Origin: Rhipicephalus microplus | Taxonomy: Eukaryota > Arthropoda > Arachnida > Ixodida > Ixodidae | NCBI RefSeq assembly: GCF_043290135.1 | Contig: NC_134707.1 | Location: 76,340,987-76,404,986 of the forward strand | Length of the DNA stretch: 64,000 nt | Direction of reading: 5' to 3' | In this document: positions 1-11,662 of the stretch, piece after piece | How the letters are laid out: each line of letters starts with the position of its first letter | How positions within the stretch are numbered: the first letter of the stretch is position 1 | The notes under the pieces: generated by a model | What the model was told of the DNA's origin: nothing | Database searches by the model: none | What the model saw: only the letters and a program-made list of their open reading frames with translations | Translations under genes and position numbers: made by a program

Positions 1-443
1 CCCTTTCAATATCGTAGGGGCAGCTTCTCGGTGACGTGTCATTGAGATGTGACATTGTGGGAAGACAGCAACTTGTGACGTACTACAGGGAGATCTCTCA
101 CCTGCTTGTGACACACGTGAACGGTAATGAGTTGATTACCTCGACAGTGATTTTCGCAGTTTAGGTCGCCTTCAGCACGCAGAGTTCACGAACTCTGTAG
201 AGCTGTGTTGACTCGTTGGGATAACCTCTGACGCGGCGGGGCTGCCCTGTCGTTGCTCAGCAATAAAAACTTGAAAATTACAGTAAAATATGTTATACGT
301 GTTGTCTGGCTCCGATGTGTGGTGAACATTAATACTGGATTCTAAAGAAACAAAAAAAAATTCCTTTCGCCAAATTCCAAAACCTTGTCAATACTCCTTG
401 AACGTGTCTTCTTCTGTCTTTTAATTTCTGATTCTCCTTTCAG
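1..443. other. Flanking or intronic DNA, no gene seen
   Basis: I see no convincing coding block. A pyrimidine-rich stretch near 425-443 ends in CAG just before the GC-rich open block at 444 and could be its splice acceptor, so this part may be intron or an upstream exon border. No promoter element can be assigned with confidence. Confidence 0.4.
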
Positions 444-684
444 CAGGAAACTCCATCAAACGGGAGTCAGCCAGAAGTGCCCCCCGCAGACGAAGAGGAG
501 GGCTCATACGATCGGCTCGGCCAGAGTCCGCCGGCATCCAAAGGCCGCGAACGCAAGAAAGACCCTCAGGACGCCCGGTCGGAGCCGGGGAGGTCGCGCC
601 GGAAGTTCGGCCCCATGTGGAAGCGTCAGGCAGAAGGCGCGCCGAGGAATCGTCAGCGGCCACGCTACTTCTGCAGCGAGCCAT
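444..684 (+). CDS. Possible N-terminal exon (cytoplasmic, basic/proline-rich), maybe of Dispatched
   Basis: An open GC-rich block follows a TTCTCCTTTCAG acceptor ending at 443. Read from 444 it encodes about 80 residues, rich in Pro, Glu, Lys and Arg (acidic ADEEEG, basic GRERKKD, then SRRKFGPMWKRQ), with high G+C at third positions, as in the Dispatched exons downstream. A GT at 685 would end it in phase 1, which fits the next recognised exon at 4614. That donor is weak, however, and a direct join would omit TM1. The frame stays open to a stop at 726-728, so this could instead be the last exon of another gene. Membership in Dispatched is inference from position, strand, composition and phase; nothing in the residues is diagnostic. 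Confidence 0.35.
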
Positions 685-3600
685 GTACGATATTTTATAT
701 TCTGTTGACTTTATGCAGGGTGTCTTAGCTAACTTGCGCATAGTACAGCTGAACCCCTCTATAAGAGACATGCACCAGGCACCAATGTTTTTTATATGAC
801 ATATCTCTCATAATCATTGCACAACATGTGCACTTTCCTATGGCCTGTATTTTTTTGTAGGCACGCTGGTGTCTCTTATACCTATTTGTCTGTTATATCA
901 GTGTCTCTTATAAAGGGGTTCGACTACATTACAAAAACAAACACTTATTAAACGCATCCAGTTGGGCCTGTATTGTTACAAGCCATTAGCAGGTTGTCTG
1001 GATGTTTTCTCTTGATGTCCCAATCTGTGTAATTAACAAAAAATAACATTGCCTAATTAATCTATATGGGCCAATGAACGGGCTCTGACACCTGCAAAAC
1101 TTGCTCGCTACTTCATGCAGAAGGCCGTGGCAATCGCACTCTGCAAATATCACAGTGCAGTGCGTCGTGGTGACACTCCACTTCGAAAAAAAAAATTCCC
1201 ACGATCCTCTCCTGCGTCTGTCCGATCTCATCGTACACGCAGTGACGAAATGTTGAGCACAGTTTGCATCACCAGCTTCGTCGATTGGTTCTGTACGCTG
1301 TGCGACACATTTGCAGTTTGGGGCGCGCTTTTACCGTGCCTTTTCACCGTGTTGCCAGGTTTAACCTGGCACTGCTCTGACACGAGGGACACAGAAGAAC
1401 CCTTTCTTGGTCGTCTGCATTGTGGCCATTGTCGCCTAGGGGGTGTTGTCACAATGGGCTACCCCAACCCTCCTGGCTTTGAGAAGGGTGGGTATATAAG
1501 TCGAGCGAAAAACCAAAACCAGCCAAAGCAGGTTGTTTTACACCCTGTAACATTCTTATTGCTGCACTTATTCGTAAAACTCTTGTGGCAGCATGTCCAT
1601 ATCATACAAGAGTACAGTTATCATTTCACACATTTTTGACTGGGGCGCTGTTTACTGGCCAATGTTGCTGAACAAGCATTATCGTTTTCCTACTGAATAT
1701 TTTTCACTAAAGGCACTATAGTGCCTTTACTAAAAAATATTCAGTAGAAAAATGTTAATATTTGTTCAGCAACATTAAAATATTTCATGTATGCTAAGCT
1801 AGCTACCTTGTTTAATTTTTTGCAGCTCTTCATTTAAGTAGGCAGAATTGAAATTACACTTAGTGCAAGTTAGCTGAAGCACCCTGTACACTCACGCAAT
1901 GGTCTTGGCCGTGTAAAAGTCACCTCCTGAACTTCGTTAAAAAAGCCACCCCAAAAGTGTTTGAAAATCACCTGTGTGTTAGCAGCGCCCTTGGTTTTGG
2001 AGGAGGTTAGCAGCGTTAGCCTTTGTGAGGTGTGAGAATTCCGCAACTCTTTCTGGCGAAACACCCAGGCAGCTGGCTGGTTGTTAGAAATTAATTAAAA
2101 CTGCATGCGACAATGGTGCCCCCGAGAACGTCTGGTTGGAAAAGCAAATGAGCAGAAATGTGCTTCTCGAGGCAAGCAGGGCATGTTACTGGAGATGGAG
2201 GACTCGCTTCTGCAGTAAGTAACAAAGAAGCAGGGAAATGACCATGCTATATTGAAGGACACAGCTATGCTATTTCAACAGCGGTCAGCGTCCAAAGTGA
2301 GCAATCAAATGAACGTGCATCTCGTGAAGTGACCACACCTTTCTCTCTGCCATCACACAACTACAACCTACCAACATCTGCCTCAAAACACAAAGCACTT
2401 TAAAATTTGAAATTATATTGCCTTATCACTAGTAACAGCGTGCAATGAAAGCATTGCCCCTATATGTTTGTTTCCATTCTCTTATGATATTTTAGTTGTA
2501 ACAAAATACCACTTACAAATAAACTTCAGTTAAATTGACTAATCCAGTTATGAGAACTTTTTTTAAAATCTTTGATGCAAGCACTATAAAACCTAATGCT
2601 AATTTGCATCAGTTCAAGGAAATTCACTGCATAGTTTACTTAAGTTCTGCAAACATCTTCTGGGACACCATCTAAATTCTTCGAGGTCAGGTCGATCATG
2701 TTCAAGTACAACCTCTGTTTTTGTTGCATAGTTTTATCATGGCCTTTGCTATCAGCTCCACACGGTGTATCATGGGAGCTAATTGTTGAAGTCTTGATAA
2801 TTGCCGCGGGAGCTACAGGCCTATACCTGCAACCACGTGATGGTTGTCATGAGTGCCGAATGAAATCCCCATGTCTCCGGGTATTTTATGCAGAAGCATG
2901 GTGATGCACCTATACTCCCGTACAAGTTTTCTTGGCAATGAAGGGAAAGCTACGGGGGTGGAGCTACTCTACATGTACTCCTCTGCCAAGTAGTCCGGTT
3001 CGGCTCATGCTTTGAATGATGGCCGGTCTTAAATAGCAACACTGCATTCAGTTTACTATGTCGGCTTAGACAGCCATTTGCGAGTGAAATTTGTCACACG
3101 CTTTGTCAACGAGTTGTCATGATAGCTTGATGGGAACATGCACTCATCGAAAGACGAAGACGCCATTTTGACAGTGTACCTAAAACGTGCTATGTTTTCA
3201 CACATACAGAAATGCGAAATGATGCTTCGGGAAGTAAAATAATCATGAATATGTCCTTGGTGTGCACTGCCTCTCTTTATAAACAACATTCCGGAGAAAA
3301 TAAGGTACTGTTGTTTTTTATGATTTTCATGCGAAAGATGCGAACACAATTTTGGAATTATATTCTTCTGTGGTGGCACATGCCCAGTTTGGCTCCGTAG
3401 CCTTCCCTTCATTGCCAAGAAAAGTTTTCTGTGAATATAAAGATACTGAAGTCCTTTTCTGCTTAGCAAAGTTCTGCTGTGGAAGGTGACAATGACTCAT
3501 AATGACTACAGCCTTAAGTGTCCAACTGCCATAAAAGACTGCTGCACCTTTCACAAGAGCCCCAATAAGCATAGATTTGAATGCAAATATGTAGCTTGAT

Positions 3601-4613
3601 GGATAACTGAGCTGTAATTTCATTTGAACGCTCGATCTTACACTCAACTTGTGGTGACGAGCTGCAATGTAGCTGTGTCAGTTCAGTGAACTATTTGATA
3701 AATTTTTTGCTGAGGTCCCTTCAAGTTTATACAAAAGTTTCACTCTAATTTCCCTGATAATATGCATCTTGTTGGCTTGCCACATTGCCAGTGGTGTTAC
3801 AAGGTCCCATCGATGTGTCACCCATATTTTTTGGTTTTAATTATTCGATATTGTTTTTCTTTTCAGGTATATTTCTGAGAATGTAAATAGTGTTGAGGTG
3901 TCTACCATGCTTGACAGATAGTTTTGTTTCTCACTGCTGATTGAGAGTGTCGAGAAATGCATTGTGGAAAAGGGTCACCAAGTTTGTTGCCGTACCGAAT
4001 GTTTCGCCCCTAAAAATCATATTGCCGAAGTGCGAGTCATTGGGCTAGCTGGTCGTATATTCGCTAAAGGTAACAACTGTGCAAATTCGACGTTACACCA
4101 CAAAGGAACACACAGGACAAGTGCTGAAGTCATATTATATTACGTTATTATAATATTATCAATATTTCGCTCTGCCTGTAAAAACATTCTGACAATGTTC
4201 TCTCGTTGTGAAGAAATTTCTTTCTGCCAAGAATTTTATATTTCTCTGTCTTTCTCTCTCTCTCTCTCTGTGCTTCTTTTCTTGACCATCCAAGCTTTGG
4301 CATCCAACGCCGGAGGAATCTGCGCAGTGTGAGAGTGCATGCCAGGTGCCCGCGTTCGTTTAACGAAATGGAAAACAAAGACGAGGACGAAGCAAGTGCG
4401 CACCAGCTGAGTTAGTTCGGTGCATTTGCTAGGAGAGTGCTAAAGACGATTCGTGATGATGATAATTTTGCAAGTGCGTAACGCCATTACAAAAAGTATA
4501 ACAGCTCCAATGTGAACTCGTGGTAATTGCACAGGTATAGCTTACCCCTCATACACGCATAAACCGACCTGCCCAGTGGAAGTCTTCAAAGTTGTCGCTC
4601 TCACGCCTCTCAG
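685..4613. other. Intron or intergenic DNA with one palindromic MITE
   Basis: About 3.9 kb of mostly AT-rich sequence. Apart from the palindrome at 1661-1776 and a CT-rich run at about 4240-4270, I recognise nothing. If 444-684 belongs to Dispatched, the exon for TM1 and the start of the first extracellular domain should lie here. The only hydrophobic reading (about 2698-2904) lacks the GC-rich codon use of the true exons and I did not accept it. Confidence 0.4.
1661..1776. repeat. Near-perfect 116-bp palindromic MITE
   Basis: The sequence runs from AATGTTGCTGAACAA to its reverse complement TTGTTCAGCAACATT and is symmetric about 1718/1719, where GGCACTATAGTGCC forms the centre. The arms are about 57 nt with few mismatches. 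This layout is that of a foldback element or a MITE that is all terminal inverted repeat. No coding capacity. Confidence 0.8.
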
Positions 4614-4858
4614 CTCGAAACCACGGGCACGTGGTCTTCGGTCCGGGGGTTCTCGGAGCGAACCTGTTCACGCTGGAGGCGCTGCTTTCCATCTGTCGAA
4701 CAGACCTGGGTGTTCTCCGACGCCCCGACAGCCTGCGACCCATCTGCGAGCGTGTCAGCCCACATCGCTGCTGCACTTCCAGGTCCATACCGCACTTCAT
4801 CGCGCTGCTGCACAACCTGTCTTCGTGCATGGACATCACGGCCACTGACGTCCAGAAG
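4614..4858 (+). CDS. disp: Dispatched homolog, exon for the end of extracellular domain 1
   Basis: Dispatched is a 12-TM RND-family protein that exports cholesterol-modified Hedgehog from producing cells. This exon encodes about 81 residues. It contains NLFTLEALLSICR, a CC pair, then HFIALLHNLSSCMDITATDV, matching the cysteine-rich pattern before TM2 in Dispatched proteins from memory of the family. NLS is a possible N-glycosylation sequon. The acceptor CTCTCAG ends at 4613; the donor AAG|GTTTGT follows 4858. The exon enters in phase 1, contributing two bases to the first codon, and leaves in phase 0, which matches the next exon. The frame would stay open for four more codons into the intron. 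Confidence 0.85.
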
Positions 4859-4904
4859 GTTTGTTGTTCTTAAAAGGCAACATTTTTTGCAATCTCCAAA
4901 ACTT

Positions 4905-5092
4905 ATACAACCCCTCCCCAACCTCATTATAACAAAGTTCTATATTACTCGAAAGTAAGTTTGTTATATCCAAAAAATCATTTTAAAGGTATATTCCAAA
5001 CACTATAACTATTGCAAGAAAATTTTTTTACTTTATTATAACATATATTTCGTTGTGTCTGGGTTCGTTTTATCGAGTTTTAAGTGGGACTT
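4905..5092. repeat. Degenerate MITE related to the 13.8-kb element
   Basis: The left side reads CCTCATTATAACAAAG and the right side contains TTTCGTTGTGTCTGGGTTCG, recalling the CCTCGATATAACGAA termini of the elements at 12624-13048 and 13831-14006. Ends are worn, so borders are approximate. It starts about 45 bp after the 4858 donor. Confidence 0.5.
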
Positions 5093-5154
5093 CATTAAAA
5101 GGGGATGGCACGTTCACCCTACCATTAGCATTTTGGAATGGAAAATAGAATAAA

Positions 5155-5345
5155 AATATTTGGGGTTTTATGTCCCAAAACCAGGGTATGATTGTTAGGC
5201 ACCGTGGTAGAAGGTTGCGAAAATTTTGAACATCTGGTGTTCCTTGACATGCCCTGACATCGCACAGTATACGAACCTATACATATAGCGTTTCGCTTCC
5301 TTGGAAATGCCACTTTCATGACCATTAGGCCAGCGGCCAAACACC
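5155..5345 (-). repeat. Ruka-like SINE, 3' part, minus strand
   Basis: Read on the minus strand it has the order AACACCAGATGTTCAAAATTTT, an imperfect middle, then CTGGTTTTGGGACATAAAACCCC. This corresponds to the body and 3' end of the Ruka-like copies elsewhere in the window (AACCCCAGGTGGTCAAAATTTCC and GGTTTTGGGACGTTAAACC). The tRNA-like head was not found. Confidence 0.6.
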
Positions 5346-5399
5346 GCAACCATAACTGTAACCGAGGCGAACAACAAAAAGTAGAAGTAGAGGGTTAAT

Positions 5400-7260
5400 T
5401 TTCCCTATACATACATGTAAAATGATCTGTAGGAGAATATTTCAACGTTGGAGAATATCTAAAAAAACGCTCTAGAAGTTGCCGACTTTAAACCCCTTCC
5501 ACCGCAAGCGACCCCCATTTTGTCGTGGCGTGCATGACGTCATGTACTGCATCTAGCGCCGAGCGTTCATCTTCTACCAAAATTTCAACTCCTGCTAATC
5601 ATTCAATTCTAAGCGGAGCCAAGCTGAAATAGCTCAGCTGCATGCGCAGCTGATCACGAAAAGAAATCACTAAGAAATCACTCTCTGCGTGGTCATCAGC
5701 AGGATTTCCTCTTGAGGGGGCTGCCAACCAGTGTAGCGTTGCCGTTGGGGGAGAGAGAGAGCACTGGTGTGTAGCTTGGGTGAGTGCAAATGGCAGTGAG
5801 GCATGAGGGGAAAAAGTGCCTCTCCTGCAACCCGTTCTTCCCTAGAATACAGACACTCGCAAAGCTACAGCTTGCGACATCACGGCTCGCGAGGCCATGA
5901 GCATGTATATGAAAATTATTTGTTTTTAAATTAAGTGTTTTACGAAATGCACCAAAATTTTGCCAGATTGTTAACCCACAGTGATTAACTAACATACATT
6001 ACAACTGAAAATTGGGTGTCATGTCTCTTTTAAGGGGACTGAAAGGGAAATAATAAGTTGAGCTAGGTGAAAAGATTGAGCTTGTGTAAGGATGAGTTTC
6101 TCCAATGCCTCCTCTGGAAAGATGCCTACGACTTGAGCCGAAGAGCTGGTTCTCGATCCTCTCATGTTCTCTCCTCCTCCGTTCCCCCAAACAGTGCCGG
6201 CTGCGAGCGCTCACCGCGGTAGCCGCTTTAAACCAGTTTAAACTTTGCCACCTCTGAGATTAAAGCAATGTCCACTGTCATCTCGGAGGTAAGACGGTTG
6301 TGTAATTGTGATGGCATAACTTCTGAATCGAGCTGAAATAGTGGTGTCAGCTGTGAGCGCTCCTTGCGGAGAAAATACTGAACTACGAGGAACCTCCCGT
6401 CTCTATGGTAATGCATGCGACGTTGCAGGCATTTTTTTAGAGGAGGCATTGGTTTGTTATTCTTTTTCAGAACAGGGCACTTGTGAGTGAGAGAATGACG
6501 CAATCGAGAAATTTAAGGCATGCCCTCTGTCAGGCTTGGGTACTTCAATAAATGGTCTCCGATCATTTTTTCTGATTTCTGAGTGGCTTACGAATAGAAA
6601 GTGATTTGCACAAACATTGGCAATAAATAGAGGTGCATTAAGTGCCAGAAATTACAGCCATGGCAGTCTCTGGTGCCCGCTTACTCACAGAATATGGCAG
6701 CCGAGGTGAGGACGTCAAGTTCTCCATTCGATGCAGGTGACTCAAATCGAGCAGTGGCACCAGAGGCCTTATAGCTGTTTTCAATATAAAAAATGTCATT
6801 TATTCGCATGCAAGAAAGCAGTGGTATACTCAAACACAGGTAGACGATCAATCTAACCAATCGACGTTTTGCTTCAGTTTCCCCTTGAGGAGCCTGTTAA
6901 TGAACCGCAGGTAGTCAGGATTAATCTTAATGTCTCTCTGTCACATGCCTCTGAATTGTATCATAATATTTGCTCGTACGACCATAACCCCAGAATAGTA
7001 TACCCTTTTAGCCCTCATTCCACAGGCTCAAAAGGTAGTTCATATTTGTTCAGTGAACTGGGAGCACAGAAACACACAACATTCAAAGAAAGAACTATGT
7101 GAGCGCTGGTTCTGCGTGGTTCTATATCTCCGTCTGTTGTGTGTTCCCGCACTGCCAGTTATCTGGACAAGCATGAATGCTCACGCCATGCCATGGACCT
7201 CCTCTATGAACTGCAGACGTGACTATAAGCATTATTGGTACTTTAAGGCCGTACGTTGCA
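5400..7260. other. Intron of Dispatched, no feature recognised
   Basis: AT-rich intronic sequence. Short open frames on both strands show no domain, no consistent codon bias and no splice-bounded GC-rich block. A short GA run lies near 5750-5760. Confidence 0.5.
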
Positions 7261-7267
7261 GCACGTA

Positions 7268-7400
7268 CGCACTGCAGCGATGTTCAAGCGGTAAGAGTGT
7301 CGGCCTGCTAAGCTGGAAGTATACTGGGTTCGATGCCCAGTGCCACTGGGAACTTACCGGTTTCGCTGATGGGGAAAGAAGTACCCCAGCTTGGTGCTCA
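7268..7400 (+). repeat. tRNA-derived SINE fragment
   Basis: A tRNA-like head is visible. The box B motif GGTTCGATGCC at 7327-7337 lies in a T-arm with a 5-bp stem (CTGGG/CCCAG), and an A-box-like TGTTCAAGCGG sits at 7281-7291. The segment between resembles an anticodon arm plus extra loop. The acceptor stem does not close, so this is a SINE remnant and not a tRNA gene. Confidence 0.5.
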
Positions 7401-7409
7401 ACGCTGTGA

Positions 7410-9145
7410 ATACTGTTTTGACAAAGGTGACTTCTCTTTTCCTCTGTTTTTCCTTTCACTCCACTCTCTTCAATGATACTTCACTGTTATCCCTTGTAAG
7501 TAGCAAAGAGGCATTGTTCGTCTCCATAAGTGACCGCCAGTATGAAATTTACCACCCCACAACGTTTATATTGAGTCAATGACTGTTTAAGGTACAGCGT
7601 TTTCTCTAGGGTGAATCAGCTGAGGAATTCTTTGCCGCATTCAGTTGTGAAAATTAAATCCCTCTGTTTTTAGAAGCCATAAATTCCATAGTGTACCTAA
7701 ATACTATGTGCTAACATTGATACGATTTGCAGTACTTGCTTTTTAAGTAGATTATGACATTTATTTTGTGTTTTTTTAAGTGTCATAATAAGATATATGT
7801 TTCAGCAATGATGCTCTATATTCTTGTGTTTCATTAATGAACTTCATTGTTTAAATTACATGCCTCACAATTATGATAAATTTGATGGATGTGTTTTGAT
7901 GGGTGCTATGAAAATTGTATGCATTTCAGTAGTGATAGTTCCTTTTCTCATGTTCCTCTTAAACACATTCCTATTTAATATAATTTTACTCCACTTTTGT
8001 TATAGCCCGTGAAGGGCTGACGGTGTCAATAAATAAACAAAATTGAAATAGTTCAGTCAGGGGCAATGTCGGGGTGTGTCACGTGGGGGAGGAGCACCCC
8101 CCCCCCCATTTTCACCTGCCCCCCTTTGCCCCCCCCTTCACCTTTTCCCAAAAGAAAGCATAGTCAACGAGCAACGCATATGTTTTCTGCCTCTCTGGCT
8201 CCGTAAAGGATATCACTTTTCATAGGTGCAACCCCAATTAAGAAATAAACCACGGCATCACTCCTGACTACTGTTACAACAGTGACTTATGCCATAGTTG
8301 TGCAAGGGGTCCTGCATTTGGATAAGTGCTGCAACCTCTATGTGTTCAAGTCCAGGTGACACGTCACTAGCATGTTTGATGGGTATTAGTGCAAATAGTA
8401 CTCGTGGCATGCTGAAAACAGTCTCAAAATGGTCACCTGTTGGGCTAGTTGGTTCGTCTTCTTGCATAGGGCAGCGCAGAACTGGTTGGGTGGAAGGAAC
8501 AGCTTCTTTTCTGTAATGCGTTCATTCTTCCCAATCGATTCCGTGCTTCGTATGCCGAACGGGAGAAGCAGCAACCCATTATGCGGCGCTGGTGTGTAAT
8601 TTATCACCATCCGCCACAGCTTGCAAACTGAAATGCGAAAATTTAGAGCTTTGTAATGTTGTGCCATTTGGGGCTCAAATAAATAAGAGTCTGAGGTCTC
8701 TTGTGTCCCTGAGTGTTATAAACAGAGTGCTGCTTGCGAGCCGCAGCCCTCCTTTCCCGGGCCACGAATTCACAAGCACAAGTTTAAAAACATCGTTCGC
8801 TTGGAACTGGTCTGATCCTTCAGCACGTCTGTCGCAAGACGTAACATGTAATGCACACTCATTTTTAGCTTTGACAGTTTGAGTCAGATCAGCGTAATTT
8901 TGACTCCAACACTTAATACATTAGAGCTAACATTGCTGTTAGTGGCCAGATATGTAGTGACATGATGCAGTTGTTGTGACCGATTGCTAATAGAAGTGGT
9001 TATTTGAAAACAAAAATGTGTTTGAATGCTTGAGTTCTGTAATTGTGCCAAGCAAAAAAAAAAGATTCTGGCTATACCATATCAGATTATTTTTTCTTCA
9101 TATATAGAAAAGCGTGGTCATAGATAGATAAACACATCAATGCAG
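7410..9145. other. Intron of Dispatched, no feature recognised
   Basis: AT-rich intron. A C-rich homopolymer patch lies at about 8093-8140. I see no coding signal before the next exon. Confidence 0.5.
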
Positions 9146-9538
9146 GTTCTCAAGAGGCTGGAGGCCTGTGCGCCGCACTACCACAGCATGAAGTTGAGCC
9201 ACGACTGCGCCTCAGGGGCTCGGCTGTGCCGCGGAGTCCCCGCCGAGTGCATCGAGTACAATGCTGTGTACACCATCCTCCATTACCTGGCCGACGTCGA
9301 CTTCCTCGCGCCGGTTGACAACCGCGGGGACGGCAGCGACGAGCTCATCGACGACTGGGATGGTGGAGGCAGCAGGCAGAATGACTCGTCGTCTGCGCAG
9401 TCCGGTGAGGGTAGGCTGGTCCGGGAACCGCACCTTTCCTACACCAGTGTGTTTTTGCCGCTGTGGCAGAGCACCATGGCCATGGCCTACTTCAAGGATC
9501 TGGAGGAGTACGGCCACCTGGAAGATGATGTGACTCAG
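9146..9538 (+). CDS. disp: Dispatched homolog, exon for extracellular domain 1 up to TM2
   Basis: Encodes 131 residues in one phase-0 exon. It opens with a run around ACAPHYHSMKL, then the Cys-rich CRGVPAECIEYNAVYTILHYL typical of Dispatched just before TM2. An acidic insert follows (around GDGSDELIDDWDGGG) with a possible sequon at NDS, and then YTSVFLPLWQST. The acidic/Gly insert looks like lineage-specific expansion of a loop. Acceptor TGCAG ends at 9145; donor CAG|GTAATG follows 9538. Both borders are phase 0, compatible with the neighbouring exons at 4858 and 12355. Confidence 0.9.
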
Positions 9539-9585
9539 GTAATGCGATGTAACTCAGGTAATGTAGCTCATATAAGGTGCCAACA

Positions 9586-9645
9586 TGATTTGATATGTGG
9601 GGTTTAACGTCCCGAAACCACTATATGATTATGAGAGACGCTATA
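9586..9645 (-). repeat. Ruka-like SINE tail, minus strand
   Basis: GATATGTGGGGTTTAACGTC, then CCCGAAACCAC and ATGATTATGAGAGACG, is the reverse complement of the last 60 bp of the Ruka-like copies at 12687-12924 and 54489-54730. Only this 3' piece is present, starting about 47 bp after the 9538 donor. Confidence 0.75.
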
Positions 9646-10683
9646 AGGTGCCAACAGGGCCTGACCCTGTTCTTGAGGTGGCACTTACCTACCGTGTTTC
9701 TCAGGTTATAAGCCGCACCTTTGTGCAAGTCACTCCCCCATTCACTCAATCAGTTTTTATCATTCCTAATGTATATAGCACATAATGCGTATTAACAGGC
9801 CAATTTAATGAAGGCTTGTCTGCTGAAGGTTGTGACAAGGTGCTGTTTTTTAACAAAAGTTGTTGCAACTGAACCACTCACTCAATCAGTCAGTCAAGTA
9901 AATCAATCAATCAATAAATAAATCAATTCTTTTCGAGTTTAAAAGAAAGAAGGTATGCAGTATACATTGTACTGGTATGTGACAGACCTATTTTAACTCA
10001 GTCAGCACCAGCTTTGGTATGAATACCTAAGAACGAAATTCGACCTCTGCATTGCCTTATTCTTGATAAGTAAAATATAAAACAGCACCCCGCTAGCGCT
10101 TCATCAACCTAGCCAAAAGAACACTTTCATGTTGCCATCTCATACGAATATACTTGGGAATCCTCTCCAACTTTATCCTGCAAATTCATTTCGAAGCATT
10201 AAAAAAATATTATAGAAGTATTCAAGAAATATTTTTAAAATATTCAATTCACACTTCATTATTTGAACTCACTCCACACCAAATATTTGGTTATTCACAC
10301 AGTTCTAATTTCAATCCTTTGCGGACCATTGTCCGCCCCTGCTCGACCACGCAATACGACCGCAGCAGTCTACCGTCGGGTGCGGCTCAAAAAGTTTTTT
10401 GACGGTTTCTTAGTGCATGCATTTTTCACTACGTTATGTGCAATCTGTAAAAGATGGCACATATTGTAAAAGTAAAGGTAAGGTACTTTTACTTGAGCTT
10501 TGAATCTTCTAGTTTCAAACCATAATAGACAAAAGATGGGAAAGGGTTTGGGACAGCAAAGGGTTCAGAATATTCAGGTATAATAACTTTTTATTTTGAC
10601 GTGTTGCTTGCTGTTCCTAGTGCCTCTATTCTACTTGTTAGAAGAAGATTTAGTTGGGTACCAGGCCTTAAAGAAATAAAAAA
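9646..10683. other. Intron of Dispatched with a short TCAA/TAAA repeat
   Basis: A short tetranucleotide run (TCAA, then TAAA) lies near 9890-9925. Otherwise I see no feature. Confidence 0.5.
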
Positions 10684-11662
10684 AATGGCAGCATATCCAC
10701 GGAGTGAATGATGGAGAGTGGGGCGAAGCATTCGTCCGTCCATGCGTCCGCCTGTGTGACCGTCCATGCGTCTGTTTGTGCGCCCGTCCCTGCGTTCTTT
10801 CATGCATCCGCCCCTGCGTCCGTTCATGCGTCCATCCATGCATCTGTTTGTGTGTCCGTTCGTTCATCTATTCAACACTCCAAGTCCCACCATCTCGCAT
10901 CTTTTTATCTTATATTCCCCATATAGAAGCACCGCCATCCAGCGGACATTCCAAGGACTAAACGAGAGGTGGCACACGCACACTTTCTTACGGCCTGCGC
11001 TTTGGGTCCACTTCCCACCTTTAACCACCTCGAGTTCATGGTATATTCTAGTTCACTGTATTCATGGCACTGCGACCAAACGCTCGCTAAATCTTTCGAA
11101 AACCAAGGAGGTTACGCCCAGCGAGTATAACGTAGCAACCTTTCCCTGTCAGATAGGGCTCAATTTACATGCCAATGGCTGCTAATGAGAAATGAGAGAC
11201 AGGAGAATTCGGCTTTTACTTTCTTACGGCTTGCGCTTCATATCTACTTCTCATTTTTAACCACCTTGAGTTCATTCATGGTATATACAAGTTCATTGTA
11301 TTCATGGCACTGCGGCTCAACGCTCGCTAAACCTTTCTAAAGCTAAAGAGGTTACACCCAGCGAGTATAATGTAGCATCCCTTTCTTGTCCGATAGTGCT
11401 CGATGTACATGCCAATGGCTGCTAATGGGGATCGCAGCGTGCGCGTTGACTAAAAGCCGAATGCTCATGTCTCTCATTCCCCATTAGCAGCCATTGGCAT
11501 GTACATTGAGCACTATTTTTTATTGTTAAACAACGCACAGAAGAAATCTCTCACTGGCACCACCTTGGAGGTCAAGTGTTATACCTATTTCGGGTATGTG
11601 CCACTGGTGGTTACATAGGAGGGACGCCCAAGCCACGCCATAAGGAGCTTCTCCCCTAAAAT
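10684..11662. mobile_element. Minisatellite-bearing non-autonomous element, copy 1
   Basis: This is the first of two copies; the second is at 38645-39477. Both start at ATGGCAGCATATCCA(C/T)GG, carry GGGGCGAAGCA, then a tandem array with a period of about 12 bp (GTCCATGCGTCC-like; here 10733-10868), a conserved body, and an end near GGAGCTTC(T/A)(C/T)CCCTAAAA. This copy has its internal body duplicated in tandem with a period of about 236 bp (TTTCTTACGGC at 10984 and 11220), plus a large inverted repeat. CCAGGCCT occurs just outside both ends (near 10660 and 11664) and may be a target duplication, although an A-rich stretch separates it from the left border. No protein is recognisable; long open frames over the array are by-products of the 12-bp period. 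Confidence 0.7.
11393..11516. repeat. 38-bp inverted repeat (stem-loop)
   Basis: The arm 11393-11430 is the reverse complement of 11479-11516 with one mismatch over 38 bp; the loop is 48 nt. The right arm continues outward and also pairs with 11154-11218 in the first unit of the tandem duplication. It lies inside the minisatellite-bearing element. Confidence 0.85.

Noticed and set aside
2698..2904. Hydrophobic 68-codon reading that might be TM1 of Dispatched
   Set aside because: AT-rich codons, no convincing splice borders in the needed phase, and no family-specific residues.
7268..7400. tRNA gene
   Set aside because: T-arm and box B are good, but the acceptor stem does not close and a SINE-like body follows.
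10591..11185. Overlapping long open frames on both strands over the 12-bp minisatellite (also near 38513-39045)
   Set aside because: A period of 12 is a multiple of three, so frames remain open on both strands. The residues only mirror the repeat.
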